From contig JAVGWX010000003.1 of the NCBI GenBank assembly GCA_036924085.1, positions 131,299,023-131,363,022 on the forward strand: DNA of 64,000 bases, read 5' to 3'. Source of the DNA: Ariolimax columbianus. Taxonomy: Eukaryota; Mollusca; Gastropoda; Stylommatophora; Arionidae. The first letter of the stretch is position 1. Each line of letters begins with the position of its first letter. The notes beneath the pieces were generated by a model. The model did no database searches, was not told where the DNA came from, and worked only from the letters and a program-made list of their open reading frames with translations. Shown here in pieces: positions 11,431 to 22,523 of the stretch. Both the position numbers and the translations under genes were made by a program.

Positions 11431-11617
11431 GAACGTGTCAATTCCAGCTCAAGTAGAGTTAGTCTGTTATTGTTTAACGTGGGAAACGTGTCATTTCCAG
11501 CGCTAGTGCAGTTAGTCTGTTACTGTTGAACGTGTTAAACGTATCATTTCCAGCTCAAGTAAAGTTAGTCTGTTATTGCAGCACGTGTTAAACGTATCAT
11601 TTCCAGCTCAAGTAATT
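11431..11617. repeat. 53-bp minisatellite, right part, with target-site duplication copy at 11431-11443
   Basis: Units start with AGCTCAAGTA or AGCGCTAGTG at 11446, 11499, 11552 and 11605, an exact 53-bp period. The array shares ACGTGTCATTTCC and GTTAGTCTGTTA blocks with the part at 9599-9698. Confidence 0.92.
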
Positions 11618-11944
11618 TTTCTTGACGTGGTTTTTCATGTCTTGGACGATAAAACTGGCCCTACATCAGACACTACCATTGAGGATGAAGCGCTTTGACA
11701 AATTATTGTATTGTTATTCACTTGTTTTAGGTATCGTGACCAGTTCCGTTCCTCATTGTCTTTCCTTTCCTAATATTTAGTCAGGTACTATTTAAGGGAG
11801 ATAAACTGAAGCATGTCGGGACAGGAGTGTGAGACTTCAGCGATACAAGCCCCCTGCTACTATGGTCATAGCCTAATTATGTTTTGCTCTCTGAAGTTTT
11901 GTTAATTAGCAGCTCGTAAAGAACAAAATAACACAATTTCGGAG

Positions 11945-12060
11945 TGGGGACGGGGTGGGCTAGTGGTTAAGTAGCACGGTTCACAACGTAAGGTGCTGGG
12001 TTTGATCCTCGTCACAGCGCCAGCCGTTACCCAGGGGAAGCAAACCCTTAGAAAATGCAG
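11945..12060 (+). repeat. tRNA-derived SINE head
   Basis: It has an A-box-like TGGGCTAGTGGTTAAG and a B-box-like GGTGCTGGGTTTGATCCTC at the spacing of an internal RNA polymerase III promoter. The same head occurs in reverse at 53270-53375 with a better B box (GGGTTCGCTCCCC). The spread and lack of a clean acceptor stem argue for a SINE rather than a tRNA gene. The body after 12060 is not resolved. Confidence 0.7.
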
Positions 12061-14200
12061 GAGGAAGAAGACCATTACATAAAATGAATGCTGAAGTCGG
12101 ATGCACTGGACTGACAGGCGCAAAATAAAAACCTCAGTGCAACGCACACGGCCTTGGGGATTAGAGAAATAAGGCGAACGAAAAATATAAAACAAAACAA
12201 AAAAACAGTTAAGGAGGTCTTAAATAAGTTGACACATAAAGAGTAATTGTGAACGAAAGCAGAGGCAGACATCAAAGATATTTTGTTGGCATATTAAAAG
12301 ACAACATCTTGGTGAAAATAGTCACTAAAAAATCAAGGTAAACATGCCAGAGAAACAGCACGTTATATGTAAGAGATTAACATTAATACATGGATGGTTT
12401 AAGGTCTGTCCCACTATACTATCATGAAAGACAAGAGACAGAGGACATGGGAGATATCCATTGCAGTCGGCCCCCGATATAGAGATGGTAACTGATCTGA
12501 TCTGTTTTCAATAAGTATTGATGGACTGCTTCAATTTTTCGATCAATAGGATGCCTGTTCTGCAGCTATTCTCTCGCTCAGCAAAAATGTATTTTAAATG
12601 TCTGGTCCATTCTGCAGGAAATCTTAATTTAGTCGAATTTGCCACGTGTTCTGTTAGGTGCATCAGGCATGTTCCCTGCTCCACGGTATCGCCATAGTTC
12701 ATATGCATGAATAAATGTTCACCATCGTCAGACTTTTCGAAATTTATGTACTTGTTTAATTTTCTCTAAATATCGCTTCAGGTTTTCCTGCAATTTTCTC
12801 TCTCCATTCGATTTACAGTTCTGTTTCTCCATATATCACGCCTGCAAACACAGCTTAAACACAATAAAAACACATTTCTTTGAATTTCGAAAGCCGCAAG
12901 AACGTACGTGTAACCAGATTTGATATATAATTTACTATTCCAGTAAGTCTCAAAGTACCTCATGAAATAATCGTGTTTTTTTTCAAAGGCAACATTTTTA
13001 CAATTTGGACAATTACAATAAATAATCATTTCTTTAATATTTACTGATTTCTTTAAGTTTGACGTTCTATGGAAATAAAATAAAATAAATGCCACATACG
13101 GGAGGTTTGCTCAAAATAATGCAACTAATTTGTGTCTGACATGTGAAGCAGAAGAACACTAACGCCAAGTTTCAGCGCAAGTCACTGAACGAAATTGGTA
13201 CAGCTAACTTAAATTAGTACTTTTTACGGAACAAAATGTGTTCGCGTGACAAGTTTACGTTTGGTACACTAGCGTAGAGTTGAGAACTACTTCACACACA
13301 TCTGGCATAAACTAGACCTCCCACGATGTCGATTAGATATATAAACAAAGGGAGTACTGAAGACCTAAGTATCTGCTTTATGTTGGTATGGGACAGACGG
13401 CTGGGAATATTAAAGGGACAGGGAGGAGTCAGAGAGGAAAGAGTCAAAGAGAGAGAAAGAAAGAAAGAGAAAGAGACTACAAGAACAGGAAAAACGATAC
13501 AGATATTATGGTTAGTGGGCGTTTATGGCGTGCTAGGATAGAAAAGAGACAACATTAAAAGAAGGAACACACATTACATAAATTGGTGCTAAAAAGAGCA
13601 TTAAAAATATCCGATATTCATCGCGCGTTTAGATGGGAAGAAAAATTATTTTGATTGTGCATTACAGAAACAAGAAAATTTTGAGCATGCATACAGAAAA
13701 AACACAACCAAGAAGATGTTAATCGAAGATTAAAGAAATCTGGCTAAATACAAAAATCCAGAAAAGGAAATCGGAGCTATAGAATTTGAAGATTTAGAAC
13801 GAGGAAGGCTGCGACTGAAAACATCTGAACAATAGATTTTGATTGACTACTCAAAAACAAGAACATATTGGCCGAAGACTCAGGAACGTAAAAATCAGGA
13901 AGGAAATTTGAGAGATACATTAAAGAAAAAAGAAAAAAAAGAAATCAATAGCAATATAGCAAAACGGTCCGAAACGAGACAAGTGGTCAAGATAGTAAGC
14001 GGAGACGTACCAACAAAGTGGTTAGACAATTTATGGCATCCGCAAACACGAATTACTGGTGTTGTTACTATTCTTTTACTATTTCTACAAAATGTTTCGA
14101 TAATCCAAGGGCACTTGAAGACACCCAAAATAGAAAATCTGGAACTTTTATAATCCGGAATAGTTATTGTCAGCTTTCAAAATATTGTCCGTTGGTAAAA
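12061..14200. other. No gene recognised
   Basis: AT-rich sequence with short purine-rich patches (13430-13490, 13920-13945). Frames here are short and carry no motif I recognise. Confidence 0.45.
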
Positions 14201-14209
14201 GAGACTGGG

Positions 14210-15480
14210 GAAAAGGTAGGTGGAACTTGAGACAGCTAGAGAAAAGGAAGTTTGCACCTGTGATAGAGTGAGTATCGTTAGATGGAACGTGAGACAGAGA
14301 AAAGGCAGTTGGAACTTGAGAAACCGAGAGAAAGGGCAGTTGAAGCCTGAAACAGTTAGAGAAAGGACGGGTGGAACCTGAGACAATGAGAGATAGAATG
14401 GTTCGAACATGCGACAATGAGAGAAAGGATGAGTGGATCCTGAGACAATGAGAGAAAGGATGAGTGGAACCAGAGACAATGAGAAAAAGGATGAGTGGAT
14501 CCTGAGACAAGGAGAAAAAGGATGAGTGGATCCTGAGAATGAGAGAAAGGATGAGTGGATCCTGAGACAAGGAGAAAAAGGATGAGTGGATCCTGAGAAT
14601 GAGAGAAAGGATGAGTGGAACCTGAGACAATGAGAAAAAGGATGAGTGGATCCTGAGACAATGAGAGAAAGGATGAGTGGAACCTGAGACAATGAGAAAA
14701 AGGATGAGTGGATCCTGAGACAATGAGAGAAAGGATGAGTGGAACCTGAGAGAATGAGAGAAAGGATGAGTGGAAACTGAGACAATGAGAGAAAGGATGA
14801 GTGGATCCTGAGACAATGAGAGAAAGGATGAGTGGATCCTGAGACAATGAGAGAAAGGATGAGTGGAACCTGAGACAATGAGAGAAAGGATGAGTGGAAC
14901 CTGAGACAATGAGAGAAAGGATGAGTGGAACCTGAGACAATGAGAGAAAGGATGAGTGGAACCTGAGACAATGAGAGAAAGGATGAGTGGAACCTGAGAC
15001 AATGAGAGAAAGGATGAGTGGAACCTGAGACAATGAGAGAAAGGATGAGTGGAACCTGAGACAATGAGAGAAAGGATGAGTGGAACCTGAGACAATGAGA
15101 GAAAGGATGAGTGGAACCTGAGAAATAAGAGAAAGGATGAGTGGAACCTGAGACAATGAGAGAAAGGATGAGTGGAACCTGAGAAATAAGAGAAAGGATG
15201 AGTGGAACCTGAGAAATAAGAGAAAGGATGAGTGGAACCTGAGAAATAAGAGAAAGGATGAGTGGAACCTGAGACAATGAGAGAAAGGATGAGTGGAACC
15301 TGAGACAATGAGAGAAAGGATGAGTGGAACCTGAGACAATGAGAGAAAGGATGAGTGGAACCTGAGACAATGAGAGAAAGGATGAGTGGAACCTGAGACA
15401 ATGAGAGAAGGTACGGTTGAAAACTAAGACAATGAGGGAAAGGACGGGTGGAACCTAAGATAGCCAGATAAAATGTACTT
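14210..15480. repeat. 31-bp purine-rich minisatellite
   Basis: The unit contains GAGTGGAACCTGAGACAATG then AGAGAAAGGAT. About 35 units are present, with diverged units at both ends and nearly identical ones in the middle (14800-15400). Variants GTGGATCC and GAGAAATAAG are interspersed in runs. All three minus-strand frames are open (451, 397 and 327 residues) because 31 is not a multiple of 3 and the unit has no stop in any reverse frame. These are not genes. Confidence 0.95.
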
Positions 15481-16060
15481 GAAACCTGAGACAGCGAGTA
15501 CATTGTCAGCTGATAACTGAGGCAGCGAGTGCATGGTCAGTTAGAACCTGAGACAGTAAGAGAAAAGTCAATTGGAATATGAGACAGAGAAAGGGCAATT
15601 GGAATATGAGACAGAGAAAGGGCAATTGGAATCTGAGACAGAGAAAGGGCAATTGGAATATGAGACAGAGAACGGGCAATTGGAATCTGAGACAGAGAAA
15701 GGGCAATTGGAATATGAGACAGAGAACGGGCAATTAGAACGTGAAGCAGTTAGAGAAATGGCAGCTGGAACGTAAGACAGTTTTTAAAAAGGCAGTTCGA
15801 ACGTGAAATAGTTCGAGAAATGCTAGTTGGAACCTGAGAAAGCGAGATAAAGGGCAAATGAAATCTGAGATAGATAAAGGGCAAATACAATCTGAGACAG
15901 AGAAAGGGCAATTTGAACCTGAAACAGAGAAAGGATGGTTGAAACCTGAGAAAGGCAGTGTTTGGTCAGTTAGAACCTGAGATAGAGAAGGAGCAGTTAG
16001 AAACTGAGACAGATAAAGGGCAGTTGGAACCTGAGACTGAGAAGTGGCAGTTGGTAATAT
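15481..16060. repeat. 27-bp and degenerate continuation of the purine-rich array
   Basis: At 15560-15735 the unit is 27 bp (AGAAAGGGCAATTGGAATAT plus GAGACAG), giving a 9-residue EYETEKGQL repeat on the plus strand. Flanking units are degenerate. The common words GGAACCTGAGA and GAGACAG link it to the 31-bp array. Confidence 0.9.
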
Positions 16061-17200
16061 TGAAAAGCGTTGTAGAAGTGTCGAGAAACAAGAAGACATA
16101 GATCATAGAAATACTTGAATGTTGATGATTATAATCAATAATACAAGGAAAGAAGTTTTTCAAATGACTTTGCTCAACTATGAGGGATTATGGTAGTTAA
16201 AACTACATAATTCAACATTGATTATTCAGTTTTAAATCAATAAGTAAGGAGTTATACGATGAAACAGCTTCTCCGTTTTAAACAATAAGCCAACTAACGG
16301 AAATATGGTCGATGAGCAAATAACCGAAAATCAAATGTAAAAGTTTTTGAAACAATTTCAGAATCCTAAAAGCCAAAAACATCTCGTGTTTGGAGATGTC
16401 GTCAATTTTCCAGCCACTTTGCGGGCTCATTTCCGGCTATTATGTACATCGTTTGTCTTCGTTTCAGGCCATGCTCTATATCTGATCTATTTTCTGTGAG
16501 GCACTTATATTTCTCTTGTCTGATCAATAAGATGAAAATTATAGTGATTTGGCGTGTACGCCTTGAATCATCATTATCAACAACCTAAATCACTCCACTT
16601 ATGTTACTGGACAAAGTGGGGAGGTTCACTCATCTTTCTTGGACCATCTGTGTAGCCGTTGTCATATTGGAGTTTGGGCCATCTGAATCGATGTTTTTAT
16701 TTTCAGTCAACGCTACTGTAGAATTTATTTAACAATGTTAGTTAATCTTTTTCTTGGCCTTGAAATGTGCCCCGCATGCAGCTTATTCCAATTATTAAAA
16801 GTCTGATTACTGTAGGGTAGAGTATTCGCTTCTCACGTCAAAAGTACAGGGTTCCTCTCTCACGACAATCCCAATTGTTAGTTGCGACATCATCAAACTG
16901 TATCATCTTGATGACGTTACTTACGCTGTATTTGGATTAAAGTAAAGAAGAAATTGCGCTGGTCATCAACCTCACTCTCTGGTCCCGGGCTTTCTTAGAC
17001 CAGTGGCAAGACAGTAAACGAGACGACTGGACAGAATGCAAATTTTCCTCAGAGCTTAATCCCAAAGTTTTTCCAGTAAATAGGTATCCTGCAAGACAGA
17101 CACGCGAGTGCAACATCTATTGGACAAACTTTTATCTTTACTTAGCTACCATTGCAAAATAATCAACAAGATCAAATGATCAACAATTTATTATTTTCAG
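16061..17200. other. Mostly unrecognised; possible SINE scraps
   Basis: At 16815-16870 a TAGGGTAGAGT...CAGGGTTC pair weakly recalls RNA polymerase III A and B boxes. At 16965-17040 CCTCACTCTCT...CAGTGGCA...GACGACT matches the SINE-related stretch at 34580-34650 in the same orientation. The remainder shows nothing I can name. Confidence 0.4.
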
Positions 17201-17204
17201 CTTA

Positions 17205-17440
17205 AGAGAGCCGAGGTAGCCCAGTGGTCAGTGCGCTGGATTTCCAGCTGAGTGATCGGGGTTCGGTACCCATTTGATGCGGGATTTTTCCTGATCGAAA
17301 AACGGTTTGCAGGGTCCACATAGCCTCAAAGTGTAGATACCAGAATGATCTAGAAAACTAAATGCGGCCGGCGTAGTTTTTACAAGATGATTTCTAGTGT
17401 GCCGTTGGTCAAGAAGAATATGGGCCTAATACCATATTGC
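17205..17440 (+). repeat. tRNA-derived SINE
   Basis: An A-box-like GAGGTAGCCCAGTGGTCAGT is followed by a B box GGGGTTCGGTACCC about 35 bases later. A non-tRNA body runs to about 17440. The pseudo-tRNA with an unrelated 3' body is the SINE arrangement. Confidence 0.7.
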
Positions 17441-18424
17441 TAATTTGTGACACATACGTGAAAACGGTATCTTTATTTTTTTTTCATACAGATATCAGTG
17501 TCAAATATGGGCCCTGGCTAAGAACGAACGATGACACCAAATTAAATGAGTATATATAAAAGTCACAGTGACAAACGAATAACAAGGTCAGCTGTGAAAA
17601 ACAACGTCACGCACGGCATATTTAAAAGAAAAAAACGACTTTGGCCTTGACATGCCTCGAAACATCGTTGAATTACACTCTGAAATACAAACACAATAAC
17701 ATCCACAATATCTCCTTGGTTGGTTCGCTTGCTGCCAAATCTATCGATCGTTGTTCAATTTCCAATTGTTGTTCGATTACTAACGGACCCCAGCCTAAAA
17801 AATGAGGTACCCTAGTTGCCGTTAGTAAAGAAAATGAAGGTTTAACACTATATTACCAGAATACCGCAGAGCGTGTAAACATGAGGTTTTGCTCCTCTCC
17901 TCTCAGTACACACGTGTTAAAAACAGCTCTAGGTAAACATGTTACTTGATTTAACATGCATTCAACACATGTATACGGGATACTTATCAGTGCAGCGAGA
18001 ATCCAATCTGTACTACATCTATACACACACGCGTACACACATATCTAGACATACAAATTTACATTCATCTACACACATACCTCTACACACACATCTACGC
18101 AGACACATACACATCACACAAACACACGCACATATATAGATACATACACACACGCGAATCACCTCAGCTGCACATGGGGATAAAAGAATACGTCCACTGC
18201 AAAATTCAATCCAATCGTGCCATCAAATGCAACTAACGAGGAATGTGCTCGAGTGTGTAACGAATCGTTAAATGAACTACCACTGCAAGAATACACTAAG
18301 TGCTCTGCTCTGTTACAGACTTCCTGAAAGTGAACCAGTTTCAGTGTCAATGAATGCATATATTCTTCACGTGCAGCAAAAATAACACTATATTAGTTAA
18401 CACAGAACCATGTACGATCATACA
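17441..18424. other. No gene recognised; CA-rich patch
   Basis: 18020-18150 is an irregular CACACA/CATCTACACA tract. The remainder is unique-looking. Confidence 0.5.
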
Positions 18425-18595
18425 CGATTGCTGCTGCCGAAGACGGATGTGCTGGACCAAAAGATGCAAAGGTCGCAGTCAAGCTGTAAGCTAGTGATAA
18501 AACTCATTCCGTTCTCCGGACTACGTCCTGTTATTTGTAAAGCCCTTTAAAGGGCTTGGTAGCGAATGATTGAGAACTTACGCAAAAGAAGACAC
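18425..18595 (+). repeat. Dispersed repeat family C, 3' half
   Basis: Contains GAAGACGGATGTGCTGGACC, TTCCGTTCTCCGGACTACGT and AAAGGGCTTGGTAGCGAATG, and ends in ACGCAAAAGAAGA. It matches 57300-57472 and, in reverse, 35728-35892. Confidence 0.8.
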
Positions 18596-18639
18596 GATTG
18601 CTTATTATGTAGTTTGCTTCAGCTTTGTCCATGACATCC

Positions 18640-19470
18640 AGGAATTCCTCTTCCACGGTTCTCAGCTATGTGTTTGCTGCCCTCTTCAATTTCCTCATCC
18701 AGGTGTTGGCTGGCCTCTTCAATTTCCTCTTCCAGGTGTTTGTTGGCCTCTTCAATTTCCTCATTCAGGGTGTTTGTTGGCCTCTTCAATTTCCTCATCC
18801 AGGTGCTTATTGGCATCTTCACTTTTCTCATCCAGGTGTTGGCTGGCCTCTTCAAATTCCTCCTCAAAGTGTTGGCTGGCCTCTTCAATTTTCTCATCCA
18901 GGTGTTGGCTGGCCTCTTCAATTTTCTCATCCTGGTGTTGGCTTGCCTTTTCAGTTTTCTCATCCAGGTTTTGGCTGGCCTCTTCAATTTTCTCATCCAG
19001 GTGTTGGCTGGCCTCTTCAATTTTCTCATCCAGGTGCTTATCTGCCTCTTAAATTTTCTCATCCAGGTGTTGACTGGCCTCTTCAATTTTCTCATCCAGG
19101 TGTTGGCTGGCCTCTTCAATTTTCTCATCCAGGTGCTTATCTGCCTCTTAAATTTTCTCATCCAGGTGTTGGCTGGCCTCTTCAAATTCCTCCTCAAAGT
19201 TTTGGCTGGCCTCTTCAATTTTCTCATCCAGGTGTTGGCTGGCCTCTTCAAATTCCTCCTCAAATTGTTGGCTGGCCTCTTCAATTTTCTCATCCAGGTG
19301 TTGGCTGGCCTCTTCAATTTTCTCATCCAGGTGCTTATCTGCCTCTTCAATTTTATCATCCAGGTGTTGGCCGGCCTCTTCAATTTTCTCATCAAGATGT
19401 TGACTGGCCTCTTCAATTTTCTCATCCATGTGTTATTTGGCTTCTTCAATTTCCTCTTTCAGAGCACATT
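18640..19470 (-). repeat. 33-bp minisatellite encoding an 11-residue heptad-like repeat on the minus strand
   Basis: The plus-strand unit contains GTTGGCTGGCCTCTTCAATT and TTCTCATCCAG, about 24 copies. On the minus strand one frame reads DEKIEEASQHL repeatedly, with variants EEEFEEASQHL and DDKIEEADKHL. This is a highly charged hendecad pattern that would form a coiled coil. The frame is broken by GAA-to-TAA changes near 19048 and 19148 and by a one-base slip near 18770. After that slip EEEIEEASQHL continues to the array edge. I see no start, splice or flanking domain that would make it a gene. A decayed exon cannot be excluded. Confidence 0.85.
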
Positions 19471-19534
19471 ACCGATCCCCAACTCGTTAACCAAACTGAC
19501 AGGAAACAACCCGTTTCCAGAAAGAACTGCTTCG

Positions 19535-19560
19535 GAGTGGGGGGGGGGGGTGTGGGGGGC
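19535..19560. repeat. Poly-G run
   Basis: A near-pure G run at the right edge of the 33-bp array region, broken by one T and one C. It could mark an assembly or polymerase-slippage spot. Confidence 0.8.
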
Positions 19561-19975
19561 GGTCTTGATCAGTATATTTCATCTTACCCTGAATAACATA
19601 GTCTAATCAGTGTGTTTTGCCTGACCTTGACTAACATAAGTTGATTAGTATAATTTGCCTGACCCCGACTAACATAGTCTAATCAGTATGTTTTGCCTGA
19701 CCTTGATTAACAGTTTGATCATTATGTTTTACCTGACCCTAACTATCATAATCTGATGAGTATGTTTTACCTGACCCTAACTACCATAATCTGATCAGTA
19801 TGTTTTACATGACCCTTAACTACCATAATCTGATCAGTATGTTTTACCTGACCCTAACTACCATAATCTGATTAGTATGTTTTACCTGATCCTAACTACC
19901 ATAATCTGATCTGATATGTTCTACATGACCGGGCGTTAGTCTCCCCTCCTCGCTCTCTCCTAACAAGCACACACT
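19561..19975 (-). repeat. Diverged minisatellite derived from the head of repeat family A
   Basis: Reverse-complement units read GGTCAGGTAAAACATACT...CAGATTATGATAGTTAG. This is the same string order as the 37-bp units at 49690-50110. The array ends at the family A head, seen here as GTTAGTCTCCCCTCCTCGCT (reverse of GAGGAGACTAACG). About ten units of 37-40 bp. No family A body follows, so only the head and array are present. Confidence 0.7.
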
Positions 19976-21539
19976 TTCTCTGTGTTTATTTTAGAGCGCG
20001 CAATCGTACATCAAATAGACCACATATAGGTTCAAACTCCTATGCACCATTCAAACGCCTATGCACCGTTCAAACGCCTATGCACTTTCTAAAAGTATTC
20101 CACTCCTACTCGGGTGCGCTCCGAGAAAAAACACTGTTCTGTTGAGCATAGGAAGTGAATGCTTATTAGTGTTGGATGTCCCATGTGCCTTATAATAGCG
20201 TCCATTCAGAGATTATCCGAGCAACGAAATAAAGACATAAAACAGACAAAAACGTTTCTCACCTGCTCCTTAACCCTCTTTCTTCTCTCTACCAAACCTA
20301 CTACGTGACCCACCTACGTAGCCGCTTCATTTGTCAAGGCCATACTCATCAACAGCAGCAGGTATATGATAAAGTCAGCCTAGGGGGTTAATTTTTTGGA
20401 TGATCGATCACACATTTCCTTCTCTCTGACGGCAGTAGACTTCAAGTCACCGTATCTCACCCTTGTCTGATAGAATTGTCTGCCGTTCCCATGTCTTGAA
20501 TACAGAATATCGCTTTAAGACCAGAGTATGCCCCTTAGTTGATTCTTCAAGCGTGTAGGAAGCTTTCTTAAACGGATAAAAACCGTGTCAGGCGCAAAGA
20601 ATAAATTATGGGCTCGCTTATTGTGGTTCTTCCTTGACCTTCGAGGTTTTTCTACAGCGCCCTTGGTGGTAACTTAGGCTGTTCGTTTGTTTCTGAACTT
20701 TGTCAATGGAAGGTGGAAATAGAGGTCATCTGTATTCAACGGAGCATATTCTGCTTTGTGGAATCCAAACCCGGTTGATGAATAGACCAACAAGAAGATT
20801 GCTAGGGGTCACAGAGATATCTGCAGACGAGAGATGCGCGAGATCGTGTAGACTGTAAGGTTATTAGAAGAGTATGAAACAGGCATCACCGTTTTTAGGG
20901 AAGTAGTTGTGAATAAAGAACAACAAAGAAAAAGAAGAAAGTTTCAGAAATTGTGTTGTACAGAAGGTGTTAAGAATCCCACCCACAGGTAAAATGGATC
21001 ATGAGGTTGTGCTGTGTGAAAGAAATGTATAATTGAAGAAATCCTCCATACTTTTTACAAATATGGGAAGTGTATGGTCAACATGAAATTGACAACATGA
21101 AAAACTGCTTAGTAACGACGCATAGATAAACAATAGAAGAAGATGCTGGACATTTTATAATCTCGGCATGGAATCAACTCATCGACACAAATCATGCGTT
21201 TACAGTGCTAGTGCCAGCACTCGGTAGAGATCCATCATCATCTACTACTGTCGGTATGGGACATGATGAACCCGACCAAGTTTCTGAGCTGCGTATCAAA
21301 CAATTTGACATTGATATCCACATTGATCTGGTATTCCTCACGAGCGCTAGTCATCCTCTCCAGTGCTGATTTATTCTTCGCTGATCAAACATCGTTCATG
21401 CATGTATATCAATGACAAATGTATCACAACATAATAGAGAGACGTTATATGTGGTTGAAGGCGGCGTACCACGTTAAGAGAAGGTAAAGAACAAAAAAAC
21501 TGAACATGCATTGAATCTAATCACACTTGCTGCATCGTG
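19976..21539. other. No gene recognised
   Basis: A small CAAACGCCTATGCAC triplet repeat lies at 20035-20087. Nothing else is supported. Confidence 0.45.
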
Positions 21540-21665
21540 ATGTTGGTTTATTATTCTTTTTATCATGGTGTTGATGCATGCTTGACGACAAGGACGGCAG
21601 GGGTTCAAATCCCTGGTATGGCATATCGTGTTTTTCTGATTTGGTGAAATAAACAAATATAGCCA
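21540..21665 (+). repeat. Possible SINE or tRNA-like sequence
   Basis: A perfect B-box-like GGGGTTCAAATCCC at about 21599-21612 lies in GGACGGCAGGGGTTCAAATC. An A box is only weakly visible (GGTGTTGATGCATGC). I see no complete cloverleaf, so I favour a decayed SINE. Confidence 0.45.
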
Positions 21666-22164
21666 GCACACGACGTGGCGACAGCAGTGGCGGAGCGGTA
21701 TGTAGTTCTCAGCCTAAAAACTTTTCGACTATATCAAAATTAGAATAAGTCGTATGACAGGTTTTTTTGTTTTGTTATACGGTATCTATTGTCTGTTGTC
21801 TATTGTCTATTGCCTAGGATGAACTGTCTGCTGTTTACTGTTATTTTCTTCTTGTTCTAATCCTCGGAAAACGAGTTATTCCCTTTGTTATTTTCCTATC
21901 GCACAACCATGGTATGGTTTTTAGAATTTCCTTTGAAATCGGTCAAAATACTCCGCAATGAGCAGACATTTAGTTTGTGTGTGCAAAACGATTAGGGCAA
22001 AGTCTTCCACTCAAGAGGGATTAGACCACGCTATTAATATATTTTCTTACGACATGGTGGTTCACTTCTGGTTTATGTTACAAAACTAAGCTCTCCCAGA
22101 GATACCCGGGCAATGGATATTATCACCTACCTCTTAAAGACGTTGACTTATCGTCTTATGGTTG

Positions 22165-22523
22165 TTGTCTTAGGTCTGGCACAAACCTTCAATGTGTACA
22201 CTCATGACACACTTCTTTAACTGTGCTGTTGTCTAAGGTCTGACACAAACATTCAATGTGTACACTCATGACACACTTCTTTAACTGTGCTGTTGTCTAA
22301 GGTCTGACACAAACATTCAATGTGTACACTCATGACACACTTCTTTAACTGTGCTGTTGTCTAAGGTCTGACACAAACATTCAATGTGTACACTCATGAC
22401 ACACTTCTTTAACTGTGCTGTTGTCTAAGGTCTGACACAAACATTCAATGTGTACACTCATGACACACTTCTTTAACTGTGCTGTTGTCTAAGGTCTGAC
22501 ACAAACATTATTTAACTGTGCTG
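22165..22523. repeat. 64-bp minisatellite, highly homogeneous
   Basis: TTGTCTAAGGTCTGACACAA starts at 22165 (one variant), 22229, 22293, 22357, 22421 and 22485. The four middle units look identical; the last has an internal deletion. Near-identity implies recent expansion or homogenisation. Confidence 0.95.

Noticed and set aside
11945..12060. Functional tRNA gene
   Set aside because: A and B boxes are present, but there is no paired acceptor stem and the same head recurs as a dispersed repeat at 53.3 kb. The other tRNA-like spots (17.2, 21.6, 34.7, 36.3 and 50.95 kb) were judged the same way.
13085..13330. Second mariner fragment
   Set aside because: Some phrases recall mariner ends (CAAAATAATGCAACT), but no inverted repeat or transposase motif could be followed.
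14148..15503. Long minus-strand open frames (451, 397 and 327 residues) as a gene
   Set aside because: They are three overlapping readings of a 31-bp tandem array without stops; there is no domain, start context or exon structure.
22165..22523. CRISPR array
   Set aside because: Units are contiguous with no unique spacers, and the context is plainly eukaryotic; the same holds for all the other arrays.
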